The notes below the pieces were generated by a model. It did not search any database. It was not told the DNA's origin and worked only from the letters and a program-made list of their open reading frames with translations. Shown here one piece after another: positions 7,701 through 15,365 of a stretch of DNA of 43,631 nucleotides. The position numbers and the translations under genes were made by a program. The stretch is from Bacillota bacterium. GTDB taxonomy: Bacteria > Bacillota > Clostridia > Christensenellales > UMGS416. Numbering within the stretch: position 1 is the first letter of the stretch; every line of letters starts with the position of its first letter. The DNA lies in the NCBI GenBank assembly GCA_023428265.1, contig JAEYYW010000186.1, positions 1-43,631 on the forward strand. The letters are read 5' to 3'.

Positions 7701-9026
7701 TCAGTATACCTTGAGATATTGGTCCAGCTCCCACTGGTGCACATGGGTGGTATAGGCTTCCCATTCCTTCTGCTTGGCATGCAGGAACTTGGTCACCACA
7801 TGGTCGCCCAGCGCGCTCACCACAAGGCCGTCGGCCATCATGGCATCCAGCGCCTCTTTCAGGCTTTCGGGCAGCGCCTTGATGCCCAGAGCCGAGCGCT
7901 CCTGCGCCGCCATGGCATAGATGTTTCGCTCCACATTGGCCGGCGGGGCCATGTCGTGCTTGATACCGTCCAACCCGGCGGTCAGCATGCAGGCCAGCGC
8001 CAGATATGGGTTGCAGGATGGATCGGGGTTTCTGAGCTCAATGCGCATGCCCTCGCCGCGGGCAGCCGGAATGCGGATCAGCGGGCTGCGGTTTTTCGTG
8101 GCCCATGCCACATACACCGGCGCCTCAAAGCCCGTCACCAGGCGCTTGTAGGAATTCACCAGCGGGTTTGTGATGGCGGCAAAGCCCCGGACGTGGGCAA
8201 GCAGGCCGGCGATGTAGTTTCGGGCCATATGGCTCAGGCCCAGCGGATCCTTCGCGTCATAAAATGCGTTTTGCCCATCACAGAACAGCGACTGGTTCAC
8301 GTGCATGCCGGAGCCCGCAATGCCATAGATGGGCTTGGGCAAGAACGTGGCATAAAGGCCATGCCGCTTGGCGATCGATTTGACCACGGCCTTGAAGGTG
8401 ATGATATTGTCTGCCGCCTTGAGGGCGTCGGTATATTTGAAGTCAATCTCATGCTGGCCGTTGGCGCACTCATGGTGGCTGGCCTCAATCTCAAAGCCCA
8501 TTTCTTCCAGCGTAAGGCTGATGTCGCGGCGGGCCTCCTCCCCCATGTCAATCGGCGCCAAATCGAAATAACCGGCCTCGTCATGGGTGATGGTGGTCGG
8601 GTTGCCGTTGCTGTCTACCTGAAAGAGGAAAAACTCGCACTCGGGGCCCACGTTGAACGAAAAACCCATATCGGCTGCCTGCTTCAATGCCCGCTTCAGC
8701 ACGTGGCGCGGGTCACCTTCAAAGGGTGTGCCATCGGTCTTGCAAACGTCGCAGATGATGCGGGCGGTGCGACCGCCCTGCTGCCGCCACGGCAGCACCG
8801 TGTAGGTGTCGGGGTCGGGCCGGAGCACCATATCGGACTCCTCAATGCGCACAAACCCCTCGATGGAGGATCCGTCAAACATACAGCCGCGCTCCAGCGC
8901 ACGAGGCAGCTGGTTCACGGTGATGGCCACGTTTTTAGGTGTGCCCAGCACATCGGTGAACTGCAGGTTGATGAATTTCACACCTTGCTCTTCGGAAAGT
9001 GTGATCAGGTCTTCGGCTTTATACAT
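7701..9026 (-). CDS. glnA: Glutamine synthetase type I
   Basis: ATP-dependent ammonia assimilation, glutamate to glutamine. The 441-residue length and the lack of a visible adenylylation insertion suit the Gram-positive GSI-alpha class. Recognisable blocks are FTDVLGTPKNVAI near the N-terminus, DGSSIEGFVRI, GPECEFFLF, GSGMHVNQSLF, KRLVTGFEAPVYVAW and ELRNPDPSCNPYLA. I chose ATG at 9026, which has AGGAGG eight bases upstream; an upstream Met gives an unlikely Cys-rich extension. It is the first gene of the operon with dapF and dapL. A TTGATT-N18-TATAAT promoter precedes it. I looked for a GlnR box (TGTNAN7TNACA) in the leader and did not see one. Confidence 0.96.
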   Translation of the reverse strand: MYKAEDLITLSEEQGVKFINLQFTDVLGTPKNVAITVNQLPRALERGCMFDGSSIEGFVRIEESDMVLRPDPDTYTVLPWRQQGGRTARIICDVCKTDGTPFEGDPRHVLKRALKQAADMGFSFNVGPECEFFLFQVDSNGNPTTITHDEAGYFDLAPIDMGEEARRDISLTLEEMGFEIEASHHECANGQHEIDFKYTDALKAADNIITFKAVVKSIAKRHGLYATFLPKPIYGIAGSGMHVNQSLFCDGQNAFYDAKDPLGLSHMARNYIAGLLAHVRGFAAITNPLVNSYKRLVTGFEAPVYVAWATKNRSPLIRIPAARGEGMRIELRNPDPSCNPYLALACMLTAGLDGIKHDMAPPANVERNIYAMAAQERSALGIKALPESLKEALDAMMADGLVVSALGDHVVTKFLHAKQKEWEAYTTHVHQWELDQYLKVY

Positions 9027-9082
9027 GCCATAATCCTCCTGACAGAATGAAAGGAAGCAAAAACACTCTTGCAATTTTCTAT

Positions 9083-9112
9083 ATTATAACAGAATGAAAC
9101 AGCAGAAATCAA
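9083..9112 (-). promoter_or_regulatory. Sigma-A promoter of glnA
   Basis: Minus-strand TTGATT (9107-9112), an 18-base spacer and a perfect TATAAT (9083-9088), about 57 bases before the glnA ATG. Confidence 0.65.
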
Positions 9113-9175
9113 TGAAATATTGAAATGGAATCACCGTTCCACTTCATATCATTATTCTGATGCACTGATAAAGCG

Positions 9176-9205
9176 TTGGCTCGGGCAGCTTGCCTGCCAT
9201 ATAGG
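9176..9205 (+). promoter_or_regulatory. Possible promoter of the orphan gene
   Basis: Plus-strand TTGGCT (9176-9181), an 18-base spacer and TATAGG (9200-9205). Both hexamers match the consensus at only four of six positions. The position, about 58 bases before the preferred GTG start, is reasonable. Confidence 0.35.
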
Positions 9206-9262
9206 ATGAACTGGAAGAAAAAGTATGCTATCATCATAGAGAGTCATCGCGGGAGTAGCTTT

Positions 9263-10453
9263 GTGAAAGAAACCCGAATTGTGCCATTATTTCATATTGA
9301 CATAGAACAGCATTGGGGTGGACGGTGCTTGCTTTTTTATGTGAATAATGGATTGGGTAAGCTCCAATGGGGACGGGGAGCCGAAAGTGGGAGATCGTTT
9401 GCAAGCTTGATGCTCGGGGATAAGCCGCTGATCAATCTTGGTCTGGACCGTGAGTTTTTTTGCCCAACCTGCACAAAGCTTGTAACAGCCGGATATGGGC
9501 TGGATAATATAGATCACAATCCTCTGGCTTCAATGGAAGATGAGATCAATAAACCTTTTAAGTCTCTCCAAAAATCATTGACAATGATTGAACCGCTTCT
9601 GAAACTCTTGCCGTCAGGTTATTATGCAATTGCCGATCTGGACCTCCTCCCTACCGATGGAAACGGAAAGTTCTTCTGGAGTGTTAACAATATACCCCAG
9701 CAAAACGATGCGACAACCGGCATTCACGGCACAAAGTGTTATCCACGATACCTGCTGCCCACGCAGGTTCCATCACGTTTCAATCCTAACAGAGCAGAAT
9801 TCTACCGCTTCAAACCGGATTATAGGGCAATTTCATTATATCTTGATCATTATAGCTTCCTTTGCGCTTTGCTGGATGGTCATCATAAAGCAGTGGCAGC
9901 CGCAATGGATGGCAGGCTATTGAAGTCATTAGTTATACTGCCATCAAATTATTATGGTCAACTAAATGAAGAGAGAGAATTGATTTATCAGGGGATCGAT
10001 GTTGCAAATCAAAAGATTAGCCATGAGAAACTCATGTTAGGCTGGAATGCGTATGAAGAAGATGCGTCACCAGTTCAAATCGAATCAAAACAGCAAGTTA
10101 CGCATCCTTCTTTCAGTACATATCGCTGGCCCGATTCATTGCTTGAGACAATAAAAAGCTATCCCGACAGCTTTACGGATTTCTGCCTCCGGCTGGCTGG
10201 CAACCTGTCCAACGAAAGGCTCTCCCGAATCATTCAATGTGAAGAGAAATGCAATGAAACGGCAATGCTCTGTATCATTAACGCGCTCTATTTGCGTGAC
10301 AATCCGCAATATTTGACAATGGCGACATTCGCGAAACAACAGAGGGATTATGCACACATCACCCACGCCATAGACATTCTTTTGCAAAGAGTGAATGATA
10401 AGGGTAAGTATTCTCGTTTTTCCATTCATTATCAGCAAAGTATACCTTCATAA
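9263..10453 (+). CDS. Hypothetical protein of unknown function, AT-rich
   Basis: I do not recognise this 396-residue protein. It has no signal peptide or membrane segment, so it is probably cytoplasmic. One CxxC pair is present (FFCPTC, C67 and C70), with scattered later Cys (CEEKCNETAMLC) but no second CxxC, so a full zinc ribbon is not evident. The first 100 residues are the most ordered-looking part (LFHIDIEQHWGGRCLLFYV, LGKLQWGRGAESGRSF); the middle has an acidic IADLDLLPTDGNGKFFW stretch. I chose GTG at 9263 because GGGAG lies seven bases upstream; the frame is open to a start at 9176 and an ATG at 9206, both without a ribosome site. Its base and codon use (many AAT, ATT, TAT) differs plainly from the GC-rich neighbours, suggesting recent acquisition. 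It stands alone between two unrelated operons, and no terminator is visible after it. Confidence 0.7.
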   Translation: MKETRIVPLFHIDIEQHWGGRCLLFYVNNGLGKLQWGRGAESGRSFASLMLGDKPLINLGLDREFFCPTCTKLVTAGYGLDNIDHNPLASMEDEINKPFKSLQKSLTMIEPLLKLLPSGYYAIADLDLLPTDGNGKFFWSVNNIPQQNDATTGIHGTKCYPRYLLPTQVPSRFNPNRAEFYRFKPDYRAISLYLDHYSFLCALLDGHHKAVAAAMDGRLLKSLVILPSNYYGQLNEERELIYQGIDVANQKISHEKLMLGWNAYEEDASPVQIESKQQVTHPSFSTYRWPDSLLETIKSYPDSFTDFCLRLAGNLSNERLSRIIQCEEKCNETAMLCIINALYLRDNPQYLTMATFAKQQRDYAHITHAIDILLQRVNDKGKYSRFSIHYQQSIPS

Positions 10454-10514
10454 AAAACATCAAGAACCCCTCCCCATTTTGCGCTAAACTACACTCATCC
10501 TCCGGAGGTCACCC

Positions 10515-12050
10515 ATGAATTACTTCCTCACCCTGAAGGCCGCGCTGTCCTTCATCGAGGCCAACCTGTGCTCCGAACTGGACGCAGAAGCCGTCGCGGG
10601 CATGGCGGGCTTTTCGCCCTCCCACTTCCACACGGTGTTTCGCGCAGCAATCGGCATGCCGCCCGCGGCCTACATCCGCGCGCGAAGGCTCATGCACGCC
10701 GCGAAGGACATCACAGAGACCGAAAGCCGCGTGGCCGACGTGGCCTTCCGCTATGGCTTTGACAGCCACGAAACCTTCACACGGGCATTCGCGCGGCAGT
10801 TCGGCCAGACGCCCACCGCCTTCCGACAGGCCAACAAAAGCTTTCTCATCCCAATGGTTTCGCCCGGCATTTATGGGCCGACACTGCACTACAAGGAGGA
10901 ACCTATGAACCAAATGCAAACAGGAATTGAGCGTTTCAATGACGGCGTTATGCTGCACGGTGTGCCCAAGGTGAGCTATTTCGGCGACCCGCCGGAGCTC
11001 ACTCCCTTTATCGCCAGCGTGAAAACGGCGCTGCAATTCATCGGCGTGACCGACACCCCCTATGCCCATTATCACTGCGTGGCAGGCTCCGCTTTCCGAC
11101 TGATGTGGAACACCGCCTGCTGGGACGGTGGCAACATCGACATCCTCGTGATGGAGGAAAACCCCGTGGCGCCGCTCCTGCGGGCTGTACGCGCCGCCGG
11201 CAGGGATTGCCGGCTCCTCTTCAAGCCCACTGTGAACGAAACGCACTTTCAAGGGCGTTTAAAGCCCGGCAATGACGTGGAGTATGGCGGCAAGGAAGAG
11301 TTCATCGCACTGATCAGGGAGCAGATTGACCGGGGCGTTCCGGTGGTGGCGTTCGGTGTGATGGGCCCGCCGGAGGCTTGCGTTGTGACCGGCTACCGGG
11401 AAAACGGCGAGGTGCTGACCGGCTGGAACTTCTTTCAGGACATGCCCGACATGGTGGGCCCGGTGGAGAAAACCGAGGAAGGATATTTCCTGCGGCGGGG
11501 TTGGTTTGAGGACCGGGAGACCATCGGCATATTGGCCATCGGAGAATGCACAGGCATCGCCCCCCTCAGGCAAACCGTGCGTGACGCGCTGGAAAACGCA
11601 GTGCGTGTGATGAGCCCCAGGCGCGTGGGCACGCTGGCCGGCGGTCTGGACGCCTTTGACGCATGGGAGGCGGCGCTGCTGAACAAGGCAGAGTTCCCGG
11701 AAAACGCCCCGATCCCACTGCTCTTTGAGCGGTTGATGTGCCAGCAGGATGCCAACACCATGGTGGCAGAAGGCCGCAGCTATGCCAAGGGCTGGCTGGA
11801 GCACATGGCGCGGCAGTTGCCGGAGGCGGCTGAGCCGATGGAAAAGGCAGCCAAGCTGTTTGAACAGGCCAACGCGACGGTGTGGGAGATGTGGGATCTG
11901 GTGGGCGGTCTGGGCATGGGCGAAAAGCAAGCCCTTGCAATGGGCAATGAAGAGACCAGGCAAAAGCTGGTGGAGCGCATCCGCAAGCTGAAGCAATATG
12001 ACAGGCAGGCGCTCCCGCTGCTGCAAAAAGCGGCCGAACTGCTGAAGTGA
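10515..12050 (+). CDS. AraC-type HTH regulator fused to a possible BtrH/papain-fold domain
   Basis: A 511-residue two-part protein. Residues 1 to about 110 are a complete AraC/XylS double helix-turn-helix (VAGMAGFSPSHFHTVFRAAIG; VADVAFRYGFDSHETFTRAF). Residues from about 131 onward form a separate domain. This has a Cys-containing start (YAHYHCVAGSAFRLMWN) and a later block IREQIDRGVPVVAFGVMG followed by VVTGYRENGEVLTGWN. That spacing recalls papain-like BtrH or C39-type folds, but the usual active His before VVTGY appears replaced (PPEACVV), so it may bind a ligand instead of cutting. The start at 10515 has CGGAGG. A second strong site, AAGGAGG then ATG at 10905, lies exactly at the domain junction in frame. 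The family call for the HTH is firm; the C-terminal call is tentative. Confidence 0.8.
   Translation: MNYFLTLKAALSFIEANLCSELDAEAVAGMAGFSPSHFHTVFRAAIGMPPAAYIRARRLMHAAKDITETESRVADVAFRYGFDSHETFTRAFARQFGQTPTAFRQANKSFLIPMVSPGIYGPTLHYKEEPMNQMQTGIERFNDGVMLHGVPKVSYFGDPPELTPFIASVKTALQFIGVTDTPYAHYHCVAGSAFRLMWNTACWDGGNIDILVMEENPVAPLLRAVRAAGRDCRLLFKPTVNETHFQGRLKPGNDVEYGGKEEFIALIREQIDRGVPVVAFGVMGPPEACVVTGYRENGEVLTGWNFFQDMPDMVGPVEKTEEGYFLRRGWFEDRETIGILAIGECTGIAPLRQTVRDALENAVRVMSPRRVGTLAGGLDAFDAWEAALLNKAEFPENAPIPLLFERLMCQQDANTMVAEGRSYAKGWLEHMARQLPEAAEPMEKAAKLFEQANATVWEMWDLVGGLGMGEKQALAMGNEETRQKLVERIRKLKQYDRQALPLLQKAAELLK
10893..10907 (+). promoter_or_regulatory. Internal in-frame ribosome binding site and ATG within the AraC fusion gene
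   Basis: AAGGAGG at 10893-10899, five bases, then ATG at 10905, which is codon 131 of the AraC fusion. It would yield a 381-residue protein made only of the C-terminal domain. This ribosome site is as good as any in the window, better than the gene's own start, and falls between the two domains. Whether it is used is unknown. Confidence 0.6.
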
Positions 12051-12056
12051 TCAAAA

Positions 12057-12088
12057 AGCCGCCTGCGGTTGCTCCGCAAGCGGCTTTC
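12057..12088. terminator. Bidirectional terminator between AraC fusion and GGDEF gene
   Basis: A hairpin with AGCCGC/GCGGCT at the base and GCGG/CCGC at the top, separated by small internal bulges. It lies in the 49-base gap between convergent genes. A-rich bases precede it and TTTCTCCC follows. Confidence 0.75.
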
Positions 12089-12099
12089 TCCCTTTGCGA

Positions 12100-13287
12100 T
12101 CAAATCACTGCGACACAGTCACGGCCCCGACCTTTGGCCATGTAAAGGGCCAGATCCGCGTCCTTGTATGTTTGCTCCAGTGAGTTTTCCGACGTGCAGT
12201 TGATTGCCGTGACGCCAAAGCTTGCCGTCACGTTCATTGTGACACCCTCATAGACCATAGGTGTGCGCCGGATCACGGCGCCAAGCTTTTCAGCGGCAGC
12301 CTTGCCCTCCATCGCCTCGGTGCAGGGCAGCAGGAGGATGAACTCATCGCCACCCCACCGGGCCACTGCATCGGTCTCACGCACATGGGCCTTCAGGATT
12401 GACGCGATATGCCGAACCACGCAGTCACCGGCGAGATGGCCATACCCATCATTGATGGATTTAAAGCCATCCACATCCACCATGACCAGGCTGGACTTAT
12501 GCCCATACCGCCGCACCATTGCCATTTCGTTGGTCAGAAGCTCCTCAAACCGGCGGCGGGTGAGCAGATTGGTCATCGGGTCATGGTAGGCCAGGAACTG
12601 CAGCTCAATGTTTTTCTCCTCAAGCTCCTTCCGCTGGCTTTCAATCTTCCGCTTCTGGAGGATGTTGGCGACGGTGCCGTTCCAGAGAGTATAGGATAGG
12701 CAGATGGCAAGCCCGATGGTGGTGATGCCATTCACGCGGTTGCTGAGCAGCACCGCGTGGTTCTGCTGCGTGACGCCCTGGGCGGAGATGAAAACAAACA
12801 GGCATGTGGCAAAAATCGGCAGCATATAGGCTGGTTTGATGACCAGCGAGGCGCTCACAACTGTGCACGCCACCAGGAAGGGCGTGATGTTGGGGGTGAC
12901 CAGCTGATCCACCGATGAAATCACGATGCCGAAAGTCAGAATCACACCGGCGGCAGCATATTGTAGTGCGCGCATCGGCACAGTGGCAACAACACGGTTG
13001 CGAAAGCGAAACGCAGCCAACCCGATCGTGCCAAGGCTGATCAGGAGGGCAAAATGGCTGGCAATGACCCACAGGCGCCATATCCGCTCCACACCGGCGA
13101 TCTGCGCGAGCCCCTGGTGAAACAGGATCATGTGAATCGCGCTGAAAGGCACTGCAAAGATCGCGATCGCTATGAGCCTCTTCAGGTTGAGCGCCGCAAT
13201 ATCATCGGCCACTGTTTTGTGCGCAGCGCCGTTGTGTATGAGCATCTGTTTGATCTTGGCCACAAATGCTCTTGCCTCAGCTATCAT
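12100..13287 (-). CDS. Membrane diguanylate cyclase (GGDEF)
   Basis: Makes cyclic di-GMP from two GTP. The 395-residue protein has about six hydrophobic segments (residues 35-205), a short coiled-coil linker (about 208-232) and a GGDEF domain to the end. The active loop is canonical (WGGDEF, 311-316), preceded by DVDGFKSIND. An RETD inhibitory site sits five residues before the loop (303-306), so product feedback is expected. The ATG at 13287 follows GGGAG at six bases. The membrane part is not a named sensor family that I can recognise. It is one of two GGDEF genes within 3 kb; no EAL, HD-GYP or PilZ gene is in the window. Confidence 0.92.
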   Translation of the reverse strand: MIAEARAFVAKIKQMLIHNGAAHKTVADDIAALNLKRLIAIAIFAVPFSAIHMILFHQGLAQIAGVERIWRLWVIASHFALLISLGTIGLAAFRFRNRVVATVPMRALQYAAAGVILTFGIVISSVDQLVTPNITPFLVACTVVSASLVIKPAYMLPIFATCLFVFISAQGVTQQNHAVLLSNRVNGITTIGLAICLSYTLWNGTVANILQKRKIESQRKELEEKNIELQFLAYHDPMTNLLTRRRFEELLTNEMAMVRRYGHKSSLVMVDVDGFKSINDGYGHLAGDCVVRHIASILKAHVRETDAVARWGGDEFILLLPCTEAMEGKAAAEKLGAVIRRTPMVYEGVTMNVTASFGVTAINCTSENSLEQTYKDADLALYMAKGRGRDCVAVI

Positions 13288-13387
13288 AAACCGCTCCCTG
13301 GATTATCATTGATTGTTTAATAATATATACCCACCTTCCAGCATATTCCATATAAGTTTTCGCGAATACCTGATCCGGAAATTGACA

Positions 13388-14077
13388 TTATCTCGCTGTT
13401 TTTTGCCCAGGCTGGGTGCCTGGCCAGGTCATGAGCTCCCGCAGCAGCGCCCCGGCCTCAAACAGATCCTTTACTACATGGTCGGCATGCCCCATCGTTT
13501 CGCGGGATGGCTCCAGCAGATCCGGCACCATGATGGTGGTCATGCCGGCCGCCTTGGCGCCCAGGATGCCTGCCGGTGAGTCTTCAAGAACGACGCAGCA
13601 GCAGGGCTCAGCGCCAATCCGACATGCGGAAAGCAGAAAGATGTCGGGGTTGGGCTTGCCGCGCTCCACCTCATCACCGCAGGCCATGCCGGTGAAGTAT
13701 TGCAGCAAACCGGCAGACTCCAGCTTCCACCCAGCCTGCTTCCGCGCCGTGGAGGTTGCCAGCCCCACCGGGACCGCGGCCCCGTGCAGCGCTTTGAGCA
13801 GCTCCGGCGCGCCGGGCTTCAAAGGCATCCCCCGGCTGAGGCGGGCATGATACGCTGTGTTCACCTGGTCAAAGAACCGCTCATACGGCACATCCGGCCC
13901 CAACGCATCCTCAATGATCCGCTTTGTCCCCTCCCAGTTGATGCCAATCGTGCTGTGGACAATGGACTCCGTCAGTTGAAGACCGAATGCGGCAGCCGCC
14001 TCCAACCATGAATCCACCGCGATTCGCTCGGTGTCCAGCAGCAAGCCATCCATATCAAAGATCACAGCGTTTGTCAT
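13388..14077 (-). CDS. HAD-superfamily hydrolase, beta-phosphoglucomutase-like
   Basis: A 229-residue haloacid-dehalogenase-type phosphatase or phosphomutase of the subfamily with a small helical cap. The nucleophile motif is DMDGLLLDTE near the N-terminus, followed by a Ser/Thr motif (ATSTARK), a Lys motif in RGKPNPDIF and an acidic motif in LEDSPAGILGAKAAG. The Thr-Glu after the first motif and the SPAGI pattern are typical of beta-phosphoglucomutase and sugar-phosphate phosphatases; the substrate is not determinable. I chose ATG at 14077, where AGGAG precedes by four or five bases and the family N-terminus begins. A good promoter lies 46 bases upstream, so it can be expressed apart from the GGDEF gene behind it. 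Confidence 0.88.
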   Translation of the reverse strand: MTNAVIFDMDGLLLDTERIAVDSWLEAAAAFGLQLTESIVHSTIGINWEGTKRIIEDALGPDVPYERFFDQVNTAYHARLSRGMPLKPGAPELLKALHGAAVPVGLATSTARKQAGWKLESAGLLQYFTGMACGDEVERGKPNPDIFLLSACRIGAEPCCCVVLEDSPAGILGAKAAGMTTIMVPDLLEPSRETMGHADHVVKDLFEAGALLRELMTWPGTQPGQKTAR

Positions 14078-14122
14078 AATACTCCTGTTGATCGCCGCGG
14101 ATGCCCGCAAACATGTCCTGAT

Positions 14123-14152
14123 ATTATACCCGGTATATACCCGGAAGAGCAA
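14123..14152 (-). promoter_or_regulatory. Sigma-A promoter of the HAD hydrolase gene
   Basis: Minus-strand TTGCTC (14147-14152), an 18-base spacer and a perfect TATAAT (14123-14128). The spacer carries the near-palindrome GGGTATATACCGGG, which could be an operator. Confidence 0.55.
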
Positions 14153-14153
14153 T

Positions 14154-15161
14154 TCAATGCCCGGAATAAACGCTGTAGCGGTTTTTGCCCATCCGCTTGG
14201 CATTATACATCGCCTGATCGGCACACTCGATCAGATCATAAATCTCCATGGTATCCACCCCATATACCGCCATGCCGGCACTGATGGCCAGCGGCAGGCT
14301 GCGTCCATCCACCACAATGGGGCCGCTCAGCACATGGTGCTTCAGCTGTTTCCAGATTTCTTCCATCGCCTGCTGGCTGTTTCCCTCCACACCGTGGAGG
14401 AACAGACCAAACTCGTCTCCGGAGATTCGCATGCACACAATGTCTTTGATCGGCAGGCGTTTGAGCCTTGCGGCAAATTCAACCAGATATTTGTCGCCGG
14501 TGGCATGGCCGTATTTGTCGTTGATGGATTTAAAGTCGTCAATGTCGATGAATACGAACACACCCAACTTGTCCGGCTGCTTGCCGATCAGGTATTCCAT
14601 CTCTGCCCGGTATTGGTAGCGGCTGACCAGCCCCGTGAGCGAATCCTTGACCAGGCGGTTGTTGAGCTCCAAATTCATCGCGTTTAGCTGTGTGTTGGCG
14701 TCTTCAAGCAGGCGCTTGCGCTCGCGCAGCTCGCTCATCAGCGTTTGAATCATCTCAATCTGCTCGCTGCCCGGCGCCGGCCTTGAGAAGGCTTCCGTGT
14801 TGCTCACGCAATTTTTCAGCATGTTCATAAACATCAGTATGATTGCGCGGATCCCGTCGCCATGGCCGCCTGATTCATTGAGCGCATGATCATAGGCAAA
14901 GAACAGCAGCCACTTACCCATCGATACCATGCAAGCGGAAAGGGTTGCGGTGCGATCCGTCAGGGGCAGGGGCTCATCGCAAAAGGAAGCGTCATCCCGC
15001 TGGGCGCTTCTCTTCATGACCTTCAGCAATGGGGATTTGGCTTCAGCGGAAAACAGCTGAAACACCGTGCGGGCAGTTCCGGCATCGGGCCGGTCCGGAT
15101 TCCTCCAGATGACTTGCTCAATGGATCCCAACTGGTTGATTCGAAGCATCATGCTTTCCAT
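14154..15161 (-). CDS. GGDEF-domain protein with variant SGDEF loop
   Basis: A soluble 335-residue protein. Residues 1 to about 125 form an N-terminal region I do not recognise (possibly PAS-like), 130-170 a coiled coil, and the rest a GGDEF domain (FIDIDDFKSINDKYGHATGD). The active loop reads ISGDEF (247-251 for SGDEF), and there is no RxxD inhibitory site at the expected place. SGDEF versions can be active or degenerate, so cyclase activity is open. I chose ATG at 15161 with AAGGA eight bases upstream. The same frame runs on to 16064, but that part lies over the start of the M42 gene on the other strand and has no coding character. Confidence 0.85.
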   Translation of the reverse strand: MESMMLRINQLGSIEQVIWRNPDRPDAGTARTVFQLFSAEAKSPLLKVMKRSAQRDDASFCDEPLPLTDRTATLSACMVSMGKWLLFFAYDHALNESGGHGDGIRAIILMFMNMLKNCVSNTEAFSRPAPGSEQIEMIQTLMSELRERKRLLEDANTQLNAMNLELNNRLVKDSLTGLVSRYQYRAEMEYLIGKQPDKLGVFVFIDIDDFKSINDKYGHATGDKYLVEFAARLKRLPIKDIVCMRISGDEFGLFLHGVEGNSQQAMEEIWKQLKHHVLSGPIVVDGRSLPLAISAGMAVYGVDTMEIYDLIECADQAMYNAKRMGKNRYSVYSGH

Positions 15162-15298
15162 AGACTGTATCCTTATCGTGCCGGCTTCCGGCGATCTACC
15201 AAGTAGATGCCCCGCACGCGGTATGCCAAAACGATAGGGCGCAGGCAAACACGGCAGCAAATATGCCGGATGGAAGCAGCCTTTACTTCTCATACTAA

Positions 15299-15327
15299 TG
15301 GAAATATCGAGGCAGGAATGGTATAAT
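15299..15327 (+). promoter_or_regulatory. Promoter of the M42 aminopeptidase operon
   Basis: TGGAAA (15299-15304), a 17-base spacer and a perfect TATAAT (15322-15327), about 39 bases before the first M42 ATG. The -35 is weak. The rest of the divergent gap 15162-15298 shows nothing I can name. Confidence 0.5.
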
Positions 15328-15365
15328 TTCCAAGCTGATAACAACAATTGCAACGGAGGCGCGGA

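Noticed and set aside
9027..9175. GlnR operator before glnA
   Set aside because: No TGTNAN7TNACA match was found by eye in the leader or promoter.
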